64,000 nt of DNA. Source: Streptomyces zingiberis. Its GTDB lineage: Bacteria > Actinomycetota > Actinomycetes > Streptomycetales > Streptomycetaceae. The notes under the pieces are model-generated. The model saw only the letters and a list, made by a program, of their open reading frames with translations. It was not told the origin of the DNA and searched no databases. This document shows, in pieces, positions 23,303 through 35,172 of the stretch; positions within the stretch are counted from its first letter, which is position 1; each line of letters begins with the position of its first letter. The position numbers and the translations under genes were made by a program. The stretch is from NCBI RefSeq assembly GCF_012034935.1, contig NZ_JAATEN010000004.1, forward strand, positions 310,001-374,000, written 5' to 3'.

Positions 23303-24790
23303 GTGCCGCCGACCCCCGAACCCCGGCCGCCCGCCGGCCGGATCACTCCGGAGACGGCCGCCCTCCCCGCACCGCGCGCCGGCTCCCCGGCGGAGGGGAC
23401 TCATGCGGAGGGGACTCATGCGGACGGCGGGCCACCGGCGGGGAGCCCGCCGGAGACGGGCGCACGGGAGAAGAGCGCGGTGCGGAGCGACCCGGCGGAG
23501 GGAGCCCCGGCGGACGGCAGCCCGCCGGAGGAGATGCGCCGGGTCGCCACGGCCTCGTTCATCGGCACCGCCATCGAGTTCTACGACTTCTACATCTACG
23601 GCACCGCCGCCGCCCTGGTCCTCAACACGGCCTTCTTCCCGACGCTCTCCCCGGTCAGCGGCACCCTGGCGGCCTTCTCCACCTATGCCGTCGCCTTCGT
23701 CGCCCGCCCGCTGGGCTCCGTCCTCTTCGGGCACTTCGGCGACCGCCTCGGCCGCAAGACGGTGCTGGTGGCCTCGCTGCTGCTGATGGGGCTCTCCACG
23801 GTGGCGATCGGCCTGCTGCCCGACTACGCGGCCTGGGGCGTCTGGGCCCCGGCCGCCCTGGTCGCCCTCCGTTTCCTGCAAGGCATCGGGCTGGGCGGGG
23901 AGTGGGGCGGGGCGGCGCTGCTCGCCGTGGAGCACGCGCCCGCCCGGCGGCGCGGCTTCTACGGCGCGTTCCCGCAACTCGGCCCGTCCGTCGCCTACCT
24001 GGCGGCCACCGGGATCTTCCTGCTGCTCTCCGCCGTGCTCGGGGACGCGGCGTTCACCGACTGGGGCTGGCGGGTGCCCTTCCTCGCCTCCGCCGTCCTG
24101 GTCCTCGTCGGACTGCACGTCCGGCTCAAGGTGAGCGAGACCCCCGCCTTCGCGCGGGTCGTGGAGCGGCGGGAGCGGAGCCGCGTCCCCGTCGCCGAGG
24201 CGCTCCGCCACCACCCGCGCGAAGTGCTGCTCGGCGCCGGTGCCATGGCCGCGCCGTACGTCCTCTTCTACACCGCGACCACCTACTGCCTGGCCTACGC
24301 CACGAGCACCCTCGAGGTCCCGCGCGAGACGGTCCTCCTGGTCTCCCTGGCCGCGGTGGCCTTCCTCGCGGCGGGCACCTTTCTGGCGGCCACCCGCTCC
24401 GACCTCGGCGGCCGGCGCCGTCCCCTGACGGCCGGATGCGCCGCCGCGGCGGTGTGGGGGTTCCTCCTCTTCCCGCTGCTGGACACCCGCAACCCGCTGC
24501 TCATGCTGCTCGCCCTCGGCGGCGCCATGTTCTGGATGGGCGTCATCTACGGGCCGATGGGCGCGTACCTCCCCGAACTCTTCGGCGCCCGCGTCCGCTA
24601 CACCGGTGCCGGTCTCGCGTACAACCTCGGCGGCATCCTCGGCGGGGCACTGGCCCCGCTGATCGCGGTGCGCCTGCAATCGGCCTTCGGGTCCCCGGCC
24701 GTCGGCTGGTACCTGACGGGGATGGCGCTGCTGTCCCTGCTCTGCGTACGGCTGCTGCCGGAGACCGGCCACCGCCGCCTGCGGGGGTAG
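23303..24790 (+). CDS. Metabolite:H+ symporter (MHS) family MFS transporter
   Basis: 495 aa from GTG at 23303 with AAAGGA upstream. The first 75 residues are a disordered Pro/Gly/Glu/Ala tail. The MFS domain follows, opening with the MHS signature ATASFIGTAIEFYDFYIYGTAAAL; the loop 2-3 motif is GHFGDRLGRKTVLV and GIGLGGEWGGAAL marks helix 5. Twelve helices are predicted. MHS proteins (ProP, ShiA, KgtP type) import organic acids, osmolytes or shikimate-like compounds with protons. The substrate is unknown; a citrate or aromatic acid is possible. The N-terminal tail is much longer than usual, so an internal start near 23534 is possible. Confidence 0.85.
   Translation: MPPTPEPRPPAGRITPETAALPAPRAGSPAEGTHAEGTHADGGPPAGSPPETGAREKSAVRSDPAEGAPADGSPPEEMRRVATASFIGTAIEFYDFYIYGTAAALVLNTAFFPTLSPVSGTLAAFSTYAVAFVARPLGSVLFGHFGDRLGRKTVLVASLLLMGLSTVAIGLLPDYAAWGVWAPAALVALRFLQGIGLGGEWGGAALLAVEHAPARRRGFYGAFPQLGPSVAYLAATGIFLLLSAVLGDAAFTDWGWRVPFLASAVLVLVGLHVRLKVSETPAFARVVERRERSRVPVAEALRHHPREVLLGAGAMAAPYVLFYTATTYCLAYATSTLEVPRETVLLVSLAAVAFLAAGTFLAATRSDLGGRRRPLTAGCAAAAVWGFLLFPLLDTRNPLLMLLALGGAMFWMGVIYGPMGAYLPELFGARVRYTGAGLAYNLGGILGGALAPLIAVRLQSAFGSPAVGWYLTGMALLSLLCVRLLPETGHRRLRG
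23391..23420. repeat. Two exact tandem copies of a 15-bp unit inside the MHS gene
   Basis: CGGAGGGGACTCATG is repeated exactly (23391-23405 and 23406-23420) and encodes a duplicated AEGTH-type peptide in the disordered tail. In-frame slippage would vary the tail length without harming the transporter domain. Confidence 0.85.
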
Positions 24791-24837
24791 GGCGGTGCCC
24801 ACCGGGTACCGTCGCGCAGGCGCGCCCGCACGACGCG

Positions 24838-24867
24838 TTACGGCGGGCCGCGCCGGGCTGTTAGCCT
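24838..24867 (+). promoter_or_regulatory. Possible promoter of the membrane-anchored protein gene
   Basis: TTACGG (24838-24843), 18-bp spacer, TAGCCT (24862-24867), about 35 bp before the ATG at 24910. The -10 fits TANNNT; the -35 is a weak match. Confidence 0.3.
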
Positions 24868-24909
24868 CTGCGCCACGCAGAGGACCGGGCCGCAGCGGGG
24901 GCACTGAGC

Positions 24910-25668
24910 ATGGCAGCCGATGACCGATCTGGTGCACGCACGCCCGGCCAGGGTGGTGACCACGGGAACAGCCCACGGCGGCCCGCACCGCCACCGCGGG
25001 CGGACCCGCCGGCACCGGACGGTGGCCAGGGCGGTGGTGCGGACGCGGGCTGGTTCGGCAGACACCAGATGACGGCCTGGATCGCTGCCGGTGCCACGAT
25101 CGTCGCCGCGCTGATCACCGTCCTGGTGCCGCTTCTCGGTTCCTCCGGCGGAGAGGAGACGACCGGCGGTGCCCCCGCCGCCGTGCCCAGCGCGCCTCCC
25201 TCCTCGCCGGCGCCCGGGTCCGTACCCGCCCCGGCCTCCCCCTCGCCGTCCGAGGAGACCGGGACCCCCGGCCCGGATCCCGGATCCTCACCCGCGGGAA
25301 GTGAACTCTGGCGCGGCTCGCTCCTGCTCGGCACCGAGCCCAAGGATCTGGACGCCGGGCAGCCCGCCGCCGTGGGCTACTCCGACGAAGGGGATGTGTA
25401 CCTCCTGCCCGGCGGCGAGATCGAGGGCTGGAACGGAACCGTGGTGTCGCTCTGGTCCGGCGGCACGGACCGCGCGCCGGGCTACGAGGAGTGCGCGAAC
25501 ACGGTCCAGGCGGAAGGCGCCCGCAAGCAGCGGCTCGCCAGGAACACGGTGCTCTGCGTCCGGACCGGCGCGGGGAACATCGCCCGGCTCGAACTCACCG
25601 AGCTCGACCCCGGCGGCCGCAGCGGCACGTTCGGCGTGATCATCTGGAGCGTGGCCGGCCGGAGTTGA
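24910..25668 (+). CDS. Single-pass membrane-anchored hypothetical protein
   Basis: 252 aa. A cytoplasmic Pro/Gly-rich tail of about 50 residues precedes one membrane helix (about 54-76, TAWIAAGATIVAALITVLVPLLG). A Ser/Pro-rich linker (about 77-130) follows, then a compact extracellular domain of about 120 residues (SELWRGSLLLG ... GTFGVIIWSVAGRS) with two Cys (in YEECAN and TVLCVRTG) that could form a disulfide. The layout, an N-in anchor with a small outer beta-rich domain, resembles many uncharacterised Streptomyces surface proteins. I do not recognise the outer domain. It is transcribed alone. Confidence 0.7.
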   Translation: MAADDRSGARTPGQGGDHGNSPRRPAPPPRADPPAPDGGQGGGADAGWFGRHQMTAWIAAGATIVAALITVLVPLLGSSGGEETTGGAPAAVPSAPPSSPAPGSVPAPASPSPSEETGTPGPDPGSSPAGSELWRGSLLLGTEPKDLDAGQPAAVGYSDEGDVYLLPGGEIEGWNGTVVSLWSGGTDRAPGYEECANTVQAEGARKQRLARNTVLCVRTGAGNIARLELTELDPGGRSGTFGVIIWSVAGRS

Positions 25669-25752
25669 GGCGTCCCAGGAGCGGGTATGGCGCCCCCGGT
25701 GCCCGGTGGGGGAGAGTGATCGGGTCGGCGGGCCACCGGGTGAGGGGGAGCT

Positions 25753-27753
25753 GTGCGCAGGACCACGGACCGCGCACCTGACGCCCCCGGCACCGGCGGC
25801 CCGGCCGGCGCCGGACCGGCCTCCCACTGCGCGGGGCCCACACCGGGCCGTCCGCCGCCCTTCCCCATGCCGCCCGAGGACCGCGCCCGGAGCCCTCACA
25901 CCGGCTGGACCCGGGCCCACTGGGAGGCCGCCGCCGACGGGCTGCTCGCCGCCGTCGTCCCGTACGCCACACCCGGCGGGGCCCTCCTCCACCTGCCCGG
26001 CGGCCGCCCCAGCTTCTCCGGCCACCGCTCCGACGGGCTGGAGGGGTACGCCCGCACCTTCCTCCTCGCCGCGCTCCGGGTCGCGGGCGCCGGCGGGGCC
26101 GATCCGCACGGGCTGCTGGAGCGGTACGCAGGCGGGCTCGCGGCGGGCACCCGCCGTCCGGGTGGCGACGGCCCCGAGGACTGGCCACGGGTCACCGACC
26201 GGAGCCAGCCGCTGGTCGAGTCGGCCTCGGTCGCCCTCGCCCTGCGCCTCACCCGGCCCTGGCTGTGGGACCGGCTCGACGCCGCCGTACGGGAGCGGGC
26301 CGCGGACTGGCTGGCCGGCGCCCTCACCGCCGAACCCTGGCCGTGCAACTGGGAGCTGTTCCCCGTCACCGCCGGCGGCTTCCTCGCCGCCGCCGGCCAC
26401 CACCGCGACGGGGCGCACGCCGCCCGCGAGCGTGGCCTGGCCCGCATCGAGCCCTGGTACACCGGCGGCGGCTGGTACACCGACGGCCCCGGCCGCGCCT
26501 TCGACCACTACAACGGCTGGGCGATGCACCTCTACCCCGTCCTGGAGGCGCACCTCTCCGGTGACGCCCCGCTCCTCGCCCGCCTCGGCCCGCGCCTCGG
26601 AGCCCATCTTGCCGGTTACGCCCGGCTGTTCGGCGGCGACGGCGCGCCGATGCACCAGGGCCGCTCCCTCACCTACCGCATGGCCACCGCCGCGCCGCTG
26701 TGGCTCGGCGCCCTCACCGGCCACACCCCGCTCACTCCTGGCACCACCCGCCGTCTGGCCTCCGGCGCCCTCCGCCACTTCCTCGACCGGGGCGCGGCCG
26801 ACCCGCGCACCGGGCTGCTGACCCCCGGCTGGTACGGCCCCCACGAGGGAAGCCTCCAGCGCTACTCGGGCCCCGCCTCCCCGTACTGGGCGGCCAAGGC
26901 GTTCCTCGGCCTCCTCCTCCCGCCGGACCACCCGGTGTGGACGGAGCCGGAGGAACCGGCCCCCGCCGAAGGCGCCGACACCCTCACCACGCTCCCCGGG
27001 CCCACCTGGCTGGTGCAGTCCACCGCCGCCGACGGGATCGTCCGGCTGCACAACCACGGCAGCGAGGACGCCCGTTACGACCCGCACTACACGCGCCTGG
27101 CGTACTCCACCGCCACCGGGCCCACGGCGGCGGGCGCCGGGACGGGCAGCGCGGTGGGCGGAGCGCCCGGTGAGCCGCCGCCGGTACCGCTGACGGAGGC
27201 GGACAACCACGTCGGCCTGCTCTCCGCCGACGGCACCCTCTCCCCGCGCCACGGCCTGGAACCGCTCGGCGTGGGGGAGGGCTGGGCGGCGTCCCGGCAC
27301 CGGGTGGGCGAGGCCGTCCTCGTCAGCGCCGTCCTCGCGCACGGAGCGGCGGAACTCCGCGTTCACCTGGTGGCGGGTGCGGAGCCCGGCACCCCGATCC
27401 GCCTGACGGGCTGGGCCGCCGCCCCGCCTCTGGTGAGCGAACTCCTGCCGCTGCACGGCCTGTCGGCCGTCCTGGGCCCGCCGCCGGGGCCGACGGCGTT
27501 CACGGCGGCGGCCGGCGTCCCCGCCGTCTCCGGCGAGACCGGCCCGGGGGTGTCCCTCTTCGTCTGCGCGGCCCGTCTGACGGGCGAACCCGCACCCCGG
27601 CCGCTCGCCGAACTGGTCCGGACGGAGACCGGCCGGGACCCGGCCGGCCACCACACCGTCACCGCCCACTGGCCCGACGGCTCCACCCACCGGCTGCGGC
27701 TGTCGGCGGAGGGGGCGACGGCCGAGTACCGGGATGCGCAGGAGACGGGCTGA
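25753..27753 (+). CDS. DUF2264 family protein, putative glycoside hydrolase
   Basis: 666 aa from GTG at 25753 (GGGGGAG upstream); ATG at 25867 would remove a proline-rich tail. The N-terminal two thirds match DUF2264 (PF10022): TPGGALLHLPGGRPSFSG, DGLEGYARTFLLAAL, NWELFPVTAGGFLAA, WYTDGPGRAFDHYNGWAMHLYPV, HQGRSLTYRMATAAPLWLGAL, WYGPHEGSLQRYSGPASPYWAAKAF. This is an alpha/alpha-toroid fold which, as I recall, CAZy groups as GH154, where a beta-glucuronidase has been described. The C-terminus is a beta-sandwich. No signal peptide is seen, so it probably acts on imported oligosaccharides. Substrate assignment is inference. Confidence 0.75.
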   Translation: MRRTTDRAPDAPGTGGPAGAGPASHCAGPTPGRPPPFPMPPEDRARSPHTGWTRAHWEAAADGLLAAVVPYATPGGALLHLPGGRPSFSGHRSDGLEGYARTFLLAALRVAGAGGADPHGLLERYAGGLAAGTRRPGGDGPEDWPRVTDRSQPLVESASVALALRLTRPWLWDRLDAAVRERAADWLAGALTAEPWPCNWELFPVTAGGFLAAAGHHRDGAHAARERGLARIEPWYTGGGWYTDGPGRAFDHYNGWAMHLYPVLEAHLSGDAPLLARLGPRLGAHLAGYARLFGGDGAPMHQGRSLTYRMATAAPLWLGALTGHTPLTPGTTRRLASGALRHFLDRGAADPRTGLLTPGWYGPHEGSLQRYSGPASPYWAAKAFLGLLLPPDHPVWTEPEEPAPAEGADTLTTLPGPTWLVQSTAADGIVRLHNHGSEDARYDPHYTRLAYSTATGPTAAGAGTGSAVGGAPGEPPPVPLTEADNHVGLLSADGTLSPRHGLEPLGVGEGWAASRHRVGEAVLVSAVLAHGAAELRVHLVAGAEPGTPIRLTGWAAAPPLVSELLPLHGLSAVLGPPPGPTAFTAAAGVPAVSGETGPGVSLFVCAARLTGEPAPRPLAELVRTETGRDPAGHHTVTAHWPDGSTHRLRLSAEGATAEYRDAQETG

Positions 27754-27999
27754 GGGGTCCGGTTCCTGGGAGCAGGACCGGGCGGGTGATACGGCCGGGG
27801 TGCGGGTTCACCGGAGCCCACGGGAAGACCTCGGCCCCCACCACGCGTCACCGTCCCGCCGGGCACCTCCCGGGACCGCGCTCCTCCCGCCAGGGCTTCC
27901 CTGGACCGTGAGTGGTACCCGGGCTAGGCTGCGCCCAGCGTCGCGTGCCGGTGGCAGACCGTGTCAGGCATGGAGGCGCCGGACCGAAGGAGGACGGCG

Positions 28000-28035
28000 A
28001 TGCACTCGCCGCACCCTTCGTTCTCGCGTGTCTGA
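28000..28035 (+). CDS. Possible 11-codon leader peptide ahead of the hemerythrin gene
   Basis: ATG at 28000 has an excellent ribosome site (GAAGGAGG) and encodes MHSPHPSFSRV before TGA at 28033-28035. It overlaps the hemerythrin GTG start (28028) in another frame. It may be a translational-coupling leader, or the true N-terminus of the hemerythrin separated from it by a frameshift. Only sequence position supports it. Confidence 0.3.
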   Translation: MHSPHPSFSRV

Positions 28036-28498
28036 GCGCGAGACGACCAGGCTCGTGGCCTGGAGCCAGGAACTCCGCCGGGTGCACGCCCGGCTCCGTG
28101 AGGCACTCCGCGTGACCCGGGAAGCCGTCGCCGGGGGCGCCTCCGGCGAGGCGGCCACCCGGGAACTGCTGCTGTACTGCCACGGTTTCTGCGCGGCCCT
28201 CGACAGCCACCACCGGGGCGAGGACAGCACCCTGTTCCCGGCCATCGCGGCCACGAACCCGGAACTGCGCCCGGTGCTGCGCTCGCTGGAGCAGGACCAC
28301 TCGATGATCGGCCACCTGCTGGGCGGTCTGAGCGAGGCGGTCGGCCGCGCGGCTCCGCCCGAGGAGCTCGACCGTCACCTCGACGGGGTGGCCGCGCTGA
28401 TGGAGAACCACTTCCGGTATGAGGAACGGCAGCTTCTCACCGTCCTCGAATCCCTCGAACTGCTGGCCGAACCCGGGGAGGTGCTGGGCCCTCTGTGA
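28028..28498 (+). CDS. Hemerythrin-domain protein
   Basis: 156 aa from GTG at 28028. It has a four-helix hemerythrin/HHE bundle with candidate iron ligands in LLYCHGFCAALDSHHRGEDSTLF, LEQDHSMIGHLL and LMENHFRYEERQLL. Such proteins bind a di-iron centre and sense or carry O2, NO or iron, or act in stress protection. Actinomycete members of this length are soluble. The chosen GTG has no ribosome site of its own; the strong site upstream serves an out-of-frame ATG, so expression probably depends on coupling or the start is disrupted. Confidence 0.8.
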   Translation: MSERETTRLVAWSQELRRVHARLREALRVTREAVAGGASGEAATRELLLYCHGFCAALDSHHRGEDSTLFPAIAATNPELRPVLRSLEQDHSMIGHLLGGLSEAVGRAAPPEELDRHLDGVAALMENHFRYEERQLLTVLESLELLAEPGEVLGPL

Positions 28499-28593
28499 CG
28501 GGGTGGGCCTCATGGGGGCGGGGCTGTCGCGCCGCTGTCCCGGCCGGGCGCCGGGACGGCGGCATACCGCGCTCCAGCTGCGGAAGGCACTGA

Positions 28594-28642
28594 TCAGCCG
28601 TCAGCCGTCAGCCGTCAGCCGTCAGCCGTCAGCCGTCAGCCG
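28594..28642. repeat. Seven tandem copies of TCAGCCG
   Basis: Exact 7-bp units run from 28594 to 28642. They are followed at once by a hairpin with 9-bp arms CGCGAGACC (28641-28649) and GGTCTCGCG (28662-28670). On the minus strand the array supplies TGA stop codons and forms the end of the candidate small gene at 28629-28895. Confidence 0.95.
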
Positions 28643-28895
28643 CGAGACCGCGCCGACGGCGGGTCTCGCGCCGGCCCGCGAGGAGACGGACACAACCCCG
28701 CCTCGTGCAGCCGGAGCAGCAGGTGTGGCCGAACAGCAGGGCGTCGGGACGCTGCCGGCGGCAGCGGGTGCCCGTCTCCTCGCGGGCCGGACGGGGAGGC
28801 AGGTCACAGGGGCCGAAGCGGTGATCGTGGACGGGTCTCGGGTCATGTTCGGCGTGGCGCACCCACAGGGGCTTCGTCCTGTCCGTACGGGACAT
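28629..28895 (-). CDS. Candidate small Cys/His-rich protein
   Basis: 88 aa from ATG at 28895 with GGAAGGAAC suitably placed; third codon positions are mostly G or C. It contains spaced His and Cys residues (EHDPRPVHDHRFGPCD, then GTRCRRQ and GHTCCSGCTRRGC) that could bind zinc. I do not recognise the family. The stop codon lies in the 7-bp tandem repeat, so the original C-terminus may have changed. It sits in an otherwise empty 680-bp gap beside the WhiJ-like trio. Coding status is uncertain. Confidence 0.35.
   Translation of the reverse strand: MSRTDRTKPLWVRHAEHDPRPVHDHRFGPCDLPPRPAREETGTRCRRQRPDALLFGHTCCSGCTRRGCVRLLAGRRETRRRRGLAADG
28671..28790. repeat. Perfect 19-bp inverted repeat with 82-nt loop
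   Basis: Left arm 28671-28689 (CCGGCCCGCGAGGAGACGG) and right arm 28772-28790 are exact reverse complements. They fall within the candidate small gene or, if that is not real, define a large stem-loop in non-coding DNA next to the TCAGCCG array. No other feature of this gap (28499-29179) is evident. Confidence 0.85.
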
Positions 28896-29179
28896 CGTGT
28901 TCCTTCCGGAACCGCCGCCCGTTCTCCCGGACTCTCCGGGCGGGCGGCCAGGTTCGGAGTCTCACGGCGTCACCTCTCTCCTCCAGGGCGCAGGCCGGCG
29001 GGGCCCTCCCGTGGGCGGCACGCATAGCCCGGGGTCCGCACCGAGCGTAGGGGCCCGAGGGCGATGACGGCCACGATCCGGACGCTGACGGCGCTTCGGG
29101 GCAACGTGCCGGAACGGAAGGGTGTTCCGGCACCTTGCGGGCAACCCCGGCCCGACCGGGAGACGGGGAACGGGCACCC

Positions 29180-29650
29180 TCACGCGAGTGTGATCTCCGC
29201 CCAGACGGTCTTCGTCAACGGATCGGCCGTCTCACAACCCCACCGCTCCGAGTACGCGGCGACGAGCAGCAGGCCGCGCCCGCTCTCGCCGGCCGGGCCG
29301 GGGCGGCCGGGGGCGGCGGCGGGCGGCAGGCGTTCGGGGCGGCCGTCGGTGACCTCGACGCGTACGGTCCCGGGCCGGAGCCGCAGCGTCAGGCGGAAGT
29401 CCCGTCCCGGCAGGCGGCCGTGGAGCACGGCGTTGCTCGCCAGCTCCCCGACGACGGCGGCCACGGCCGACGACGCGGCCGAGCCGTACGGGAGGCCCCA
29501 CTCGGTGAGCTGCTGAGCGGCGAGCAGCCGGGCTACCCGGGCACCCCGCCGGGTGCTGCTGAGGCGGATGCTGAACTGCGGCGCCCGGGAGTGTGGTTCG
29601 GCGTCCGGGGGACCCACGGGTGTGGTGTCTGTGGTGCTCTCCGATGACAT
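29180..29650 (-). CDS. RsbW-like ATP-binding protein of a WhiJ-type locus
   Basis: 156 aa from ATG at 29650. The HATPase_c_2 domain of anti-sigma kinases is clear: VVGELASNAVLHG is the N-box with its metal-binding Asn, VEVTDGRPERLP the G1 box and SGRGLLLVAAYSERWGCE the G2 region. The N-terminal 25 residues are polar and flexible. Such proteins are encoded beside XRE/DUF5753 and DUF397 genes throughout Streptomyces, as in the abaA and whiJ regions. It is divergent from the XRE gene. Kinase or anti-sigma activity is inferred from the family only. Confidence 0.85.
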   Translation of the reverse strand: MSSESTTDTTPVGPPDAEPHSRAPQFSIRLSSTRRGARVARLLAAQQLTEWGLPYGSAASSAVAAVVGELASNAVLHGRLPGRDFRLTLRLRPGTVRVEVTDGRPERLPPAAAPGRPGPAGESGRGLLLVAAYSERWGCETADPLTKTVWAEITLA

Positions 29651-29834
29651 GGGGTGACGATCTCGCCGCCGCTGACCGTCGGAGAAGGTCATGAGGCAGT
29701 GACGAGGAGGCGGTACTGCCTTTCCCGTGACGCTGTACGGGAGGTGTACGGGCACGGACCGTGACCGGGTCGGGGTGCGGGCAGTTGGCGGAAGGGAGGG
29801 GACATTCCGCCGTAGTACGAAGGGCAGGGGCGCG

Positions 29835-30716
29835 ATGGGTAGCGGGACCGGCCGTGGGGCCGCCAGGAAAGACGCCACGGAGTCCTACCGCGAACGGCGG
29901 TGCGGGCACCGGAAGGAACATCCACCGGTCTGGGCGGCGTACGGCAAACTGGTCCGCCTCTTCCGGGAGCAGGCCGGACTCACGCAGTCGACACTCGCCC
30001 ACGCCATCGGTTACTCGCTGGAGCAGGTCGCGTCCGTGGAACAGGGCCGACGGCCTGCGAAGGACTCCTTCACCAAGGCCGCGGAGCGGGTGCTGAGCGC
30101 GGGCGGTGCTCTCCGGGTGCTCCAGGATGATGTGGACCACGCGAAACTTCCGCAGTTCTTCCGGGACTTCGCGCTGCTGGAAGCTGAAGCCCTCAGCAGG
30201 TTCTCCTACGACCCCATGGTGATCCCGGGGTTGCTGCAGACCGAGGCGTACGCTCGCGCGCTGCTCGAAGCTCACTTCCCGCCGATGGACGAGGAAACCA
30301 TCGAACACCACCTCTCAGCGAGGCTGGCCCGGCAGTCCTTGTTGACGCGGAAGAACCCGCCCGTCGTCTTCGTCTTCATTCTTGAGGAGGCCGCCCTCCA
30401 CCGAGAGGTCGGCGGGCCTGCGGTCATGAAGGAACAGCTGAGGCACCTGTTGACCTGCACGGGTATGCGCAACGTGGAGATTCAAGTCATGCGCACGTCG
30501 CAAAGTGTGCACAACGGCGTGAACGGTCAGATGGTTCTGCTGGAGACGATCGACCACCGGCGCTTTGTGGGACTGGAATCGCAAGGGACCGTGAGTGTCG
30601 TCTCCGAGGAGGACGACGTCAGTGAGTTCTGGCTGCAGTATGGGATGCTGCGTACCCAGGCTCTCAATGCCACGGAGTCCGCCCGTCTCATCGAGCGAGA
30701 GGCAGGGAGAAGATGA
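29835..30716 (+). CDS. WhiJ/Scr1-like XRE regulator with DUF5753
   Basis: 293 aa from ATG at 29835 (AGGGG upstream); earlier in-frame starts give Arg-rich shadow sequence. The N-terminal helix-turn-helix (about 35-95) reads LVRLFREQAGLTQSTLAHAIGYSLEQVASVEQGRRPAKDSF. DUF5753 follows (about 105-290) with YDPMVIPGLLQTEAYARALL and MVLLETIDHRRFVGLESQ. It overlaps the DUF397 gene as ATGA. In S. coelicolor the WhiJ group influences development, with DUF397 proteins as antagonist partners. Codon use is a little less GC-biased than in neighbouring genes. Confidence 0.9.
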   Translation: MGSGTGRGAARKDATESYRERRCGHRKEHPPVWAAYGKLVRLFREQAGLTQSTLAHAIGYSLEQVASVEQGRRPAKDSFTKAAERVLSAGGALRVLQDDVDHAKLPQFFRDFALLEAEALSRFSYDPMVIPGLLQTEAYARALLEAHFPPMDEETIEHHLSARLARQSLLTRKNPPVVFVFILEEAALHREVGGPAVMKEQLRHLLTCTGMRNVEIQVMRTSQSVHNGVNGQMVLLETIDHRRFVGLESQGTVSVVSEEDDVSEFWLQYGMLRTQALNATESARLIEREAGRR

Positions 30717-30925
30717 CCATGGAATCGCCCGACGTTGCGCCGAACGAGCTGATGTGGGTGAAGAGCAGCTACAGCGGCACCAACGGCGGCGACTGCGTCG
30801 AGGTCTCGCTGAGCCCCGGCACGGTACACCTGCGGGACTCGAAGAGCCCTGGAGGGCCTGATCTCCGCCTCCGGAACGGTGCCTGGTTCGCGTTTCTCGC
30901 TCATGTCCGCCGGACTGACGCCTGA
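30713..30925 (+). CDS. DUF397 small protein, partner of the XRE regulator
   Basis: 70 aa from ATG at 30713, overlapping the regulator stop. It carries the complete DUF397 pattern: LMWVKSSYSGTNGGDCVEVS, VHLRDSKSPGGPDLRL and WFAFLAHVR. BldB and the partners of WhiJ-like proteins have similar folds, and the pairs are thought to work as repressor and antagonist. Translational coupling suggests fixed stoichiometry with the regulator. Confidence 0.92.
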   Translation: MTMESPDVAPNELMWVKSSYSGTNGGDCVEVSLSPGTVHLRDSKSPGGPDLRLRNGAWFAFLAHVRRTDA

Positions 30926-30952
30926 GAGAGCACGATGCCGGAGAGAACCGTT

Positions 30953-30995
30953 CCGCCCCTCTCCCCCCGTTCCGGTGCGCGGGGGAGAGGGGCGG
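30953..30995. terminator. Perfect 15-bp hairpin, bidirectional terminator
   Basis: Arms CCGCCCCTCTCCCCC (30953-30967) and GGGGGAGAGGGGCGG (30981-30995) flank a 13-nt loop between the convergent DUF397 and GH2 genes. Confidence 0.85.
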
Positions 30996-31037
30996 AGGCC
31001 GTTCGGGCGGGGGAACCCGGCCGAACGGCGGCCGGCC

Positions 31038-35168
<4,131 letters not shown>

Positions 35169-35172
<4 letters not shown>

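Noticed and set aside
22060..24864. Plus-strand frame of 934 codons
   Set aside because: Antisense of the PQQ dehydrogenase followed by a +1 shadow of the MHS gene; no coherent domain.
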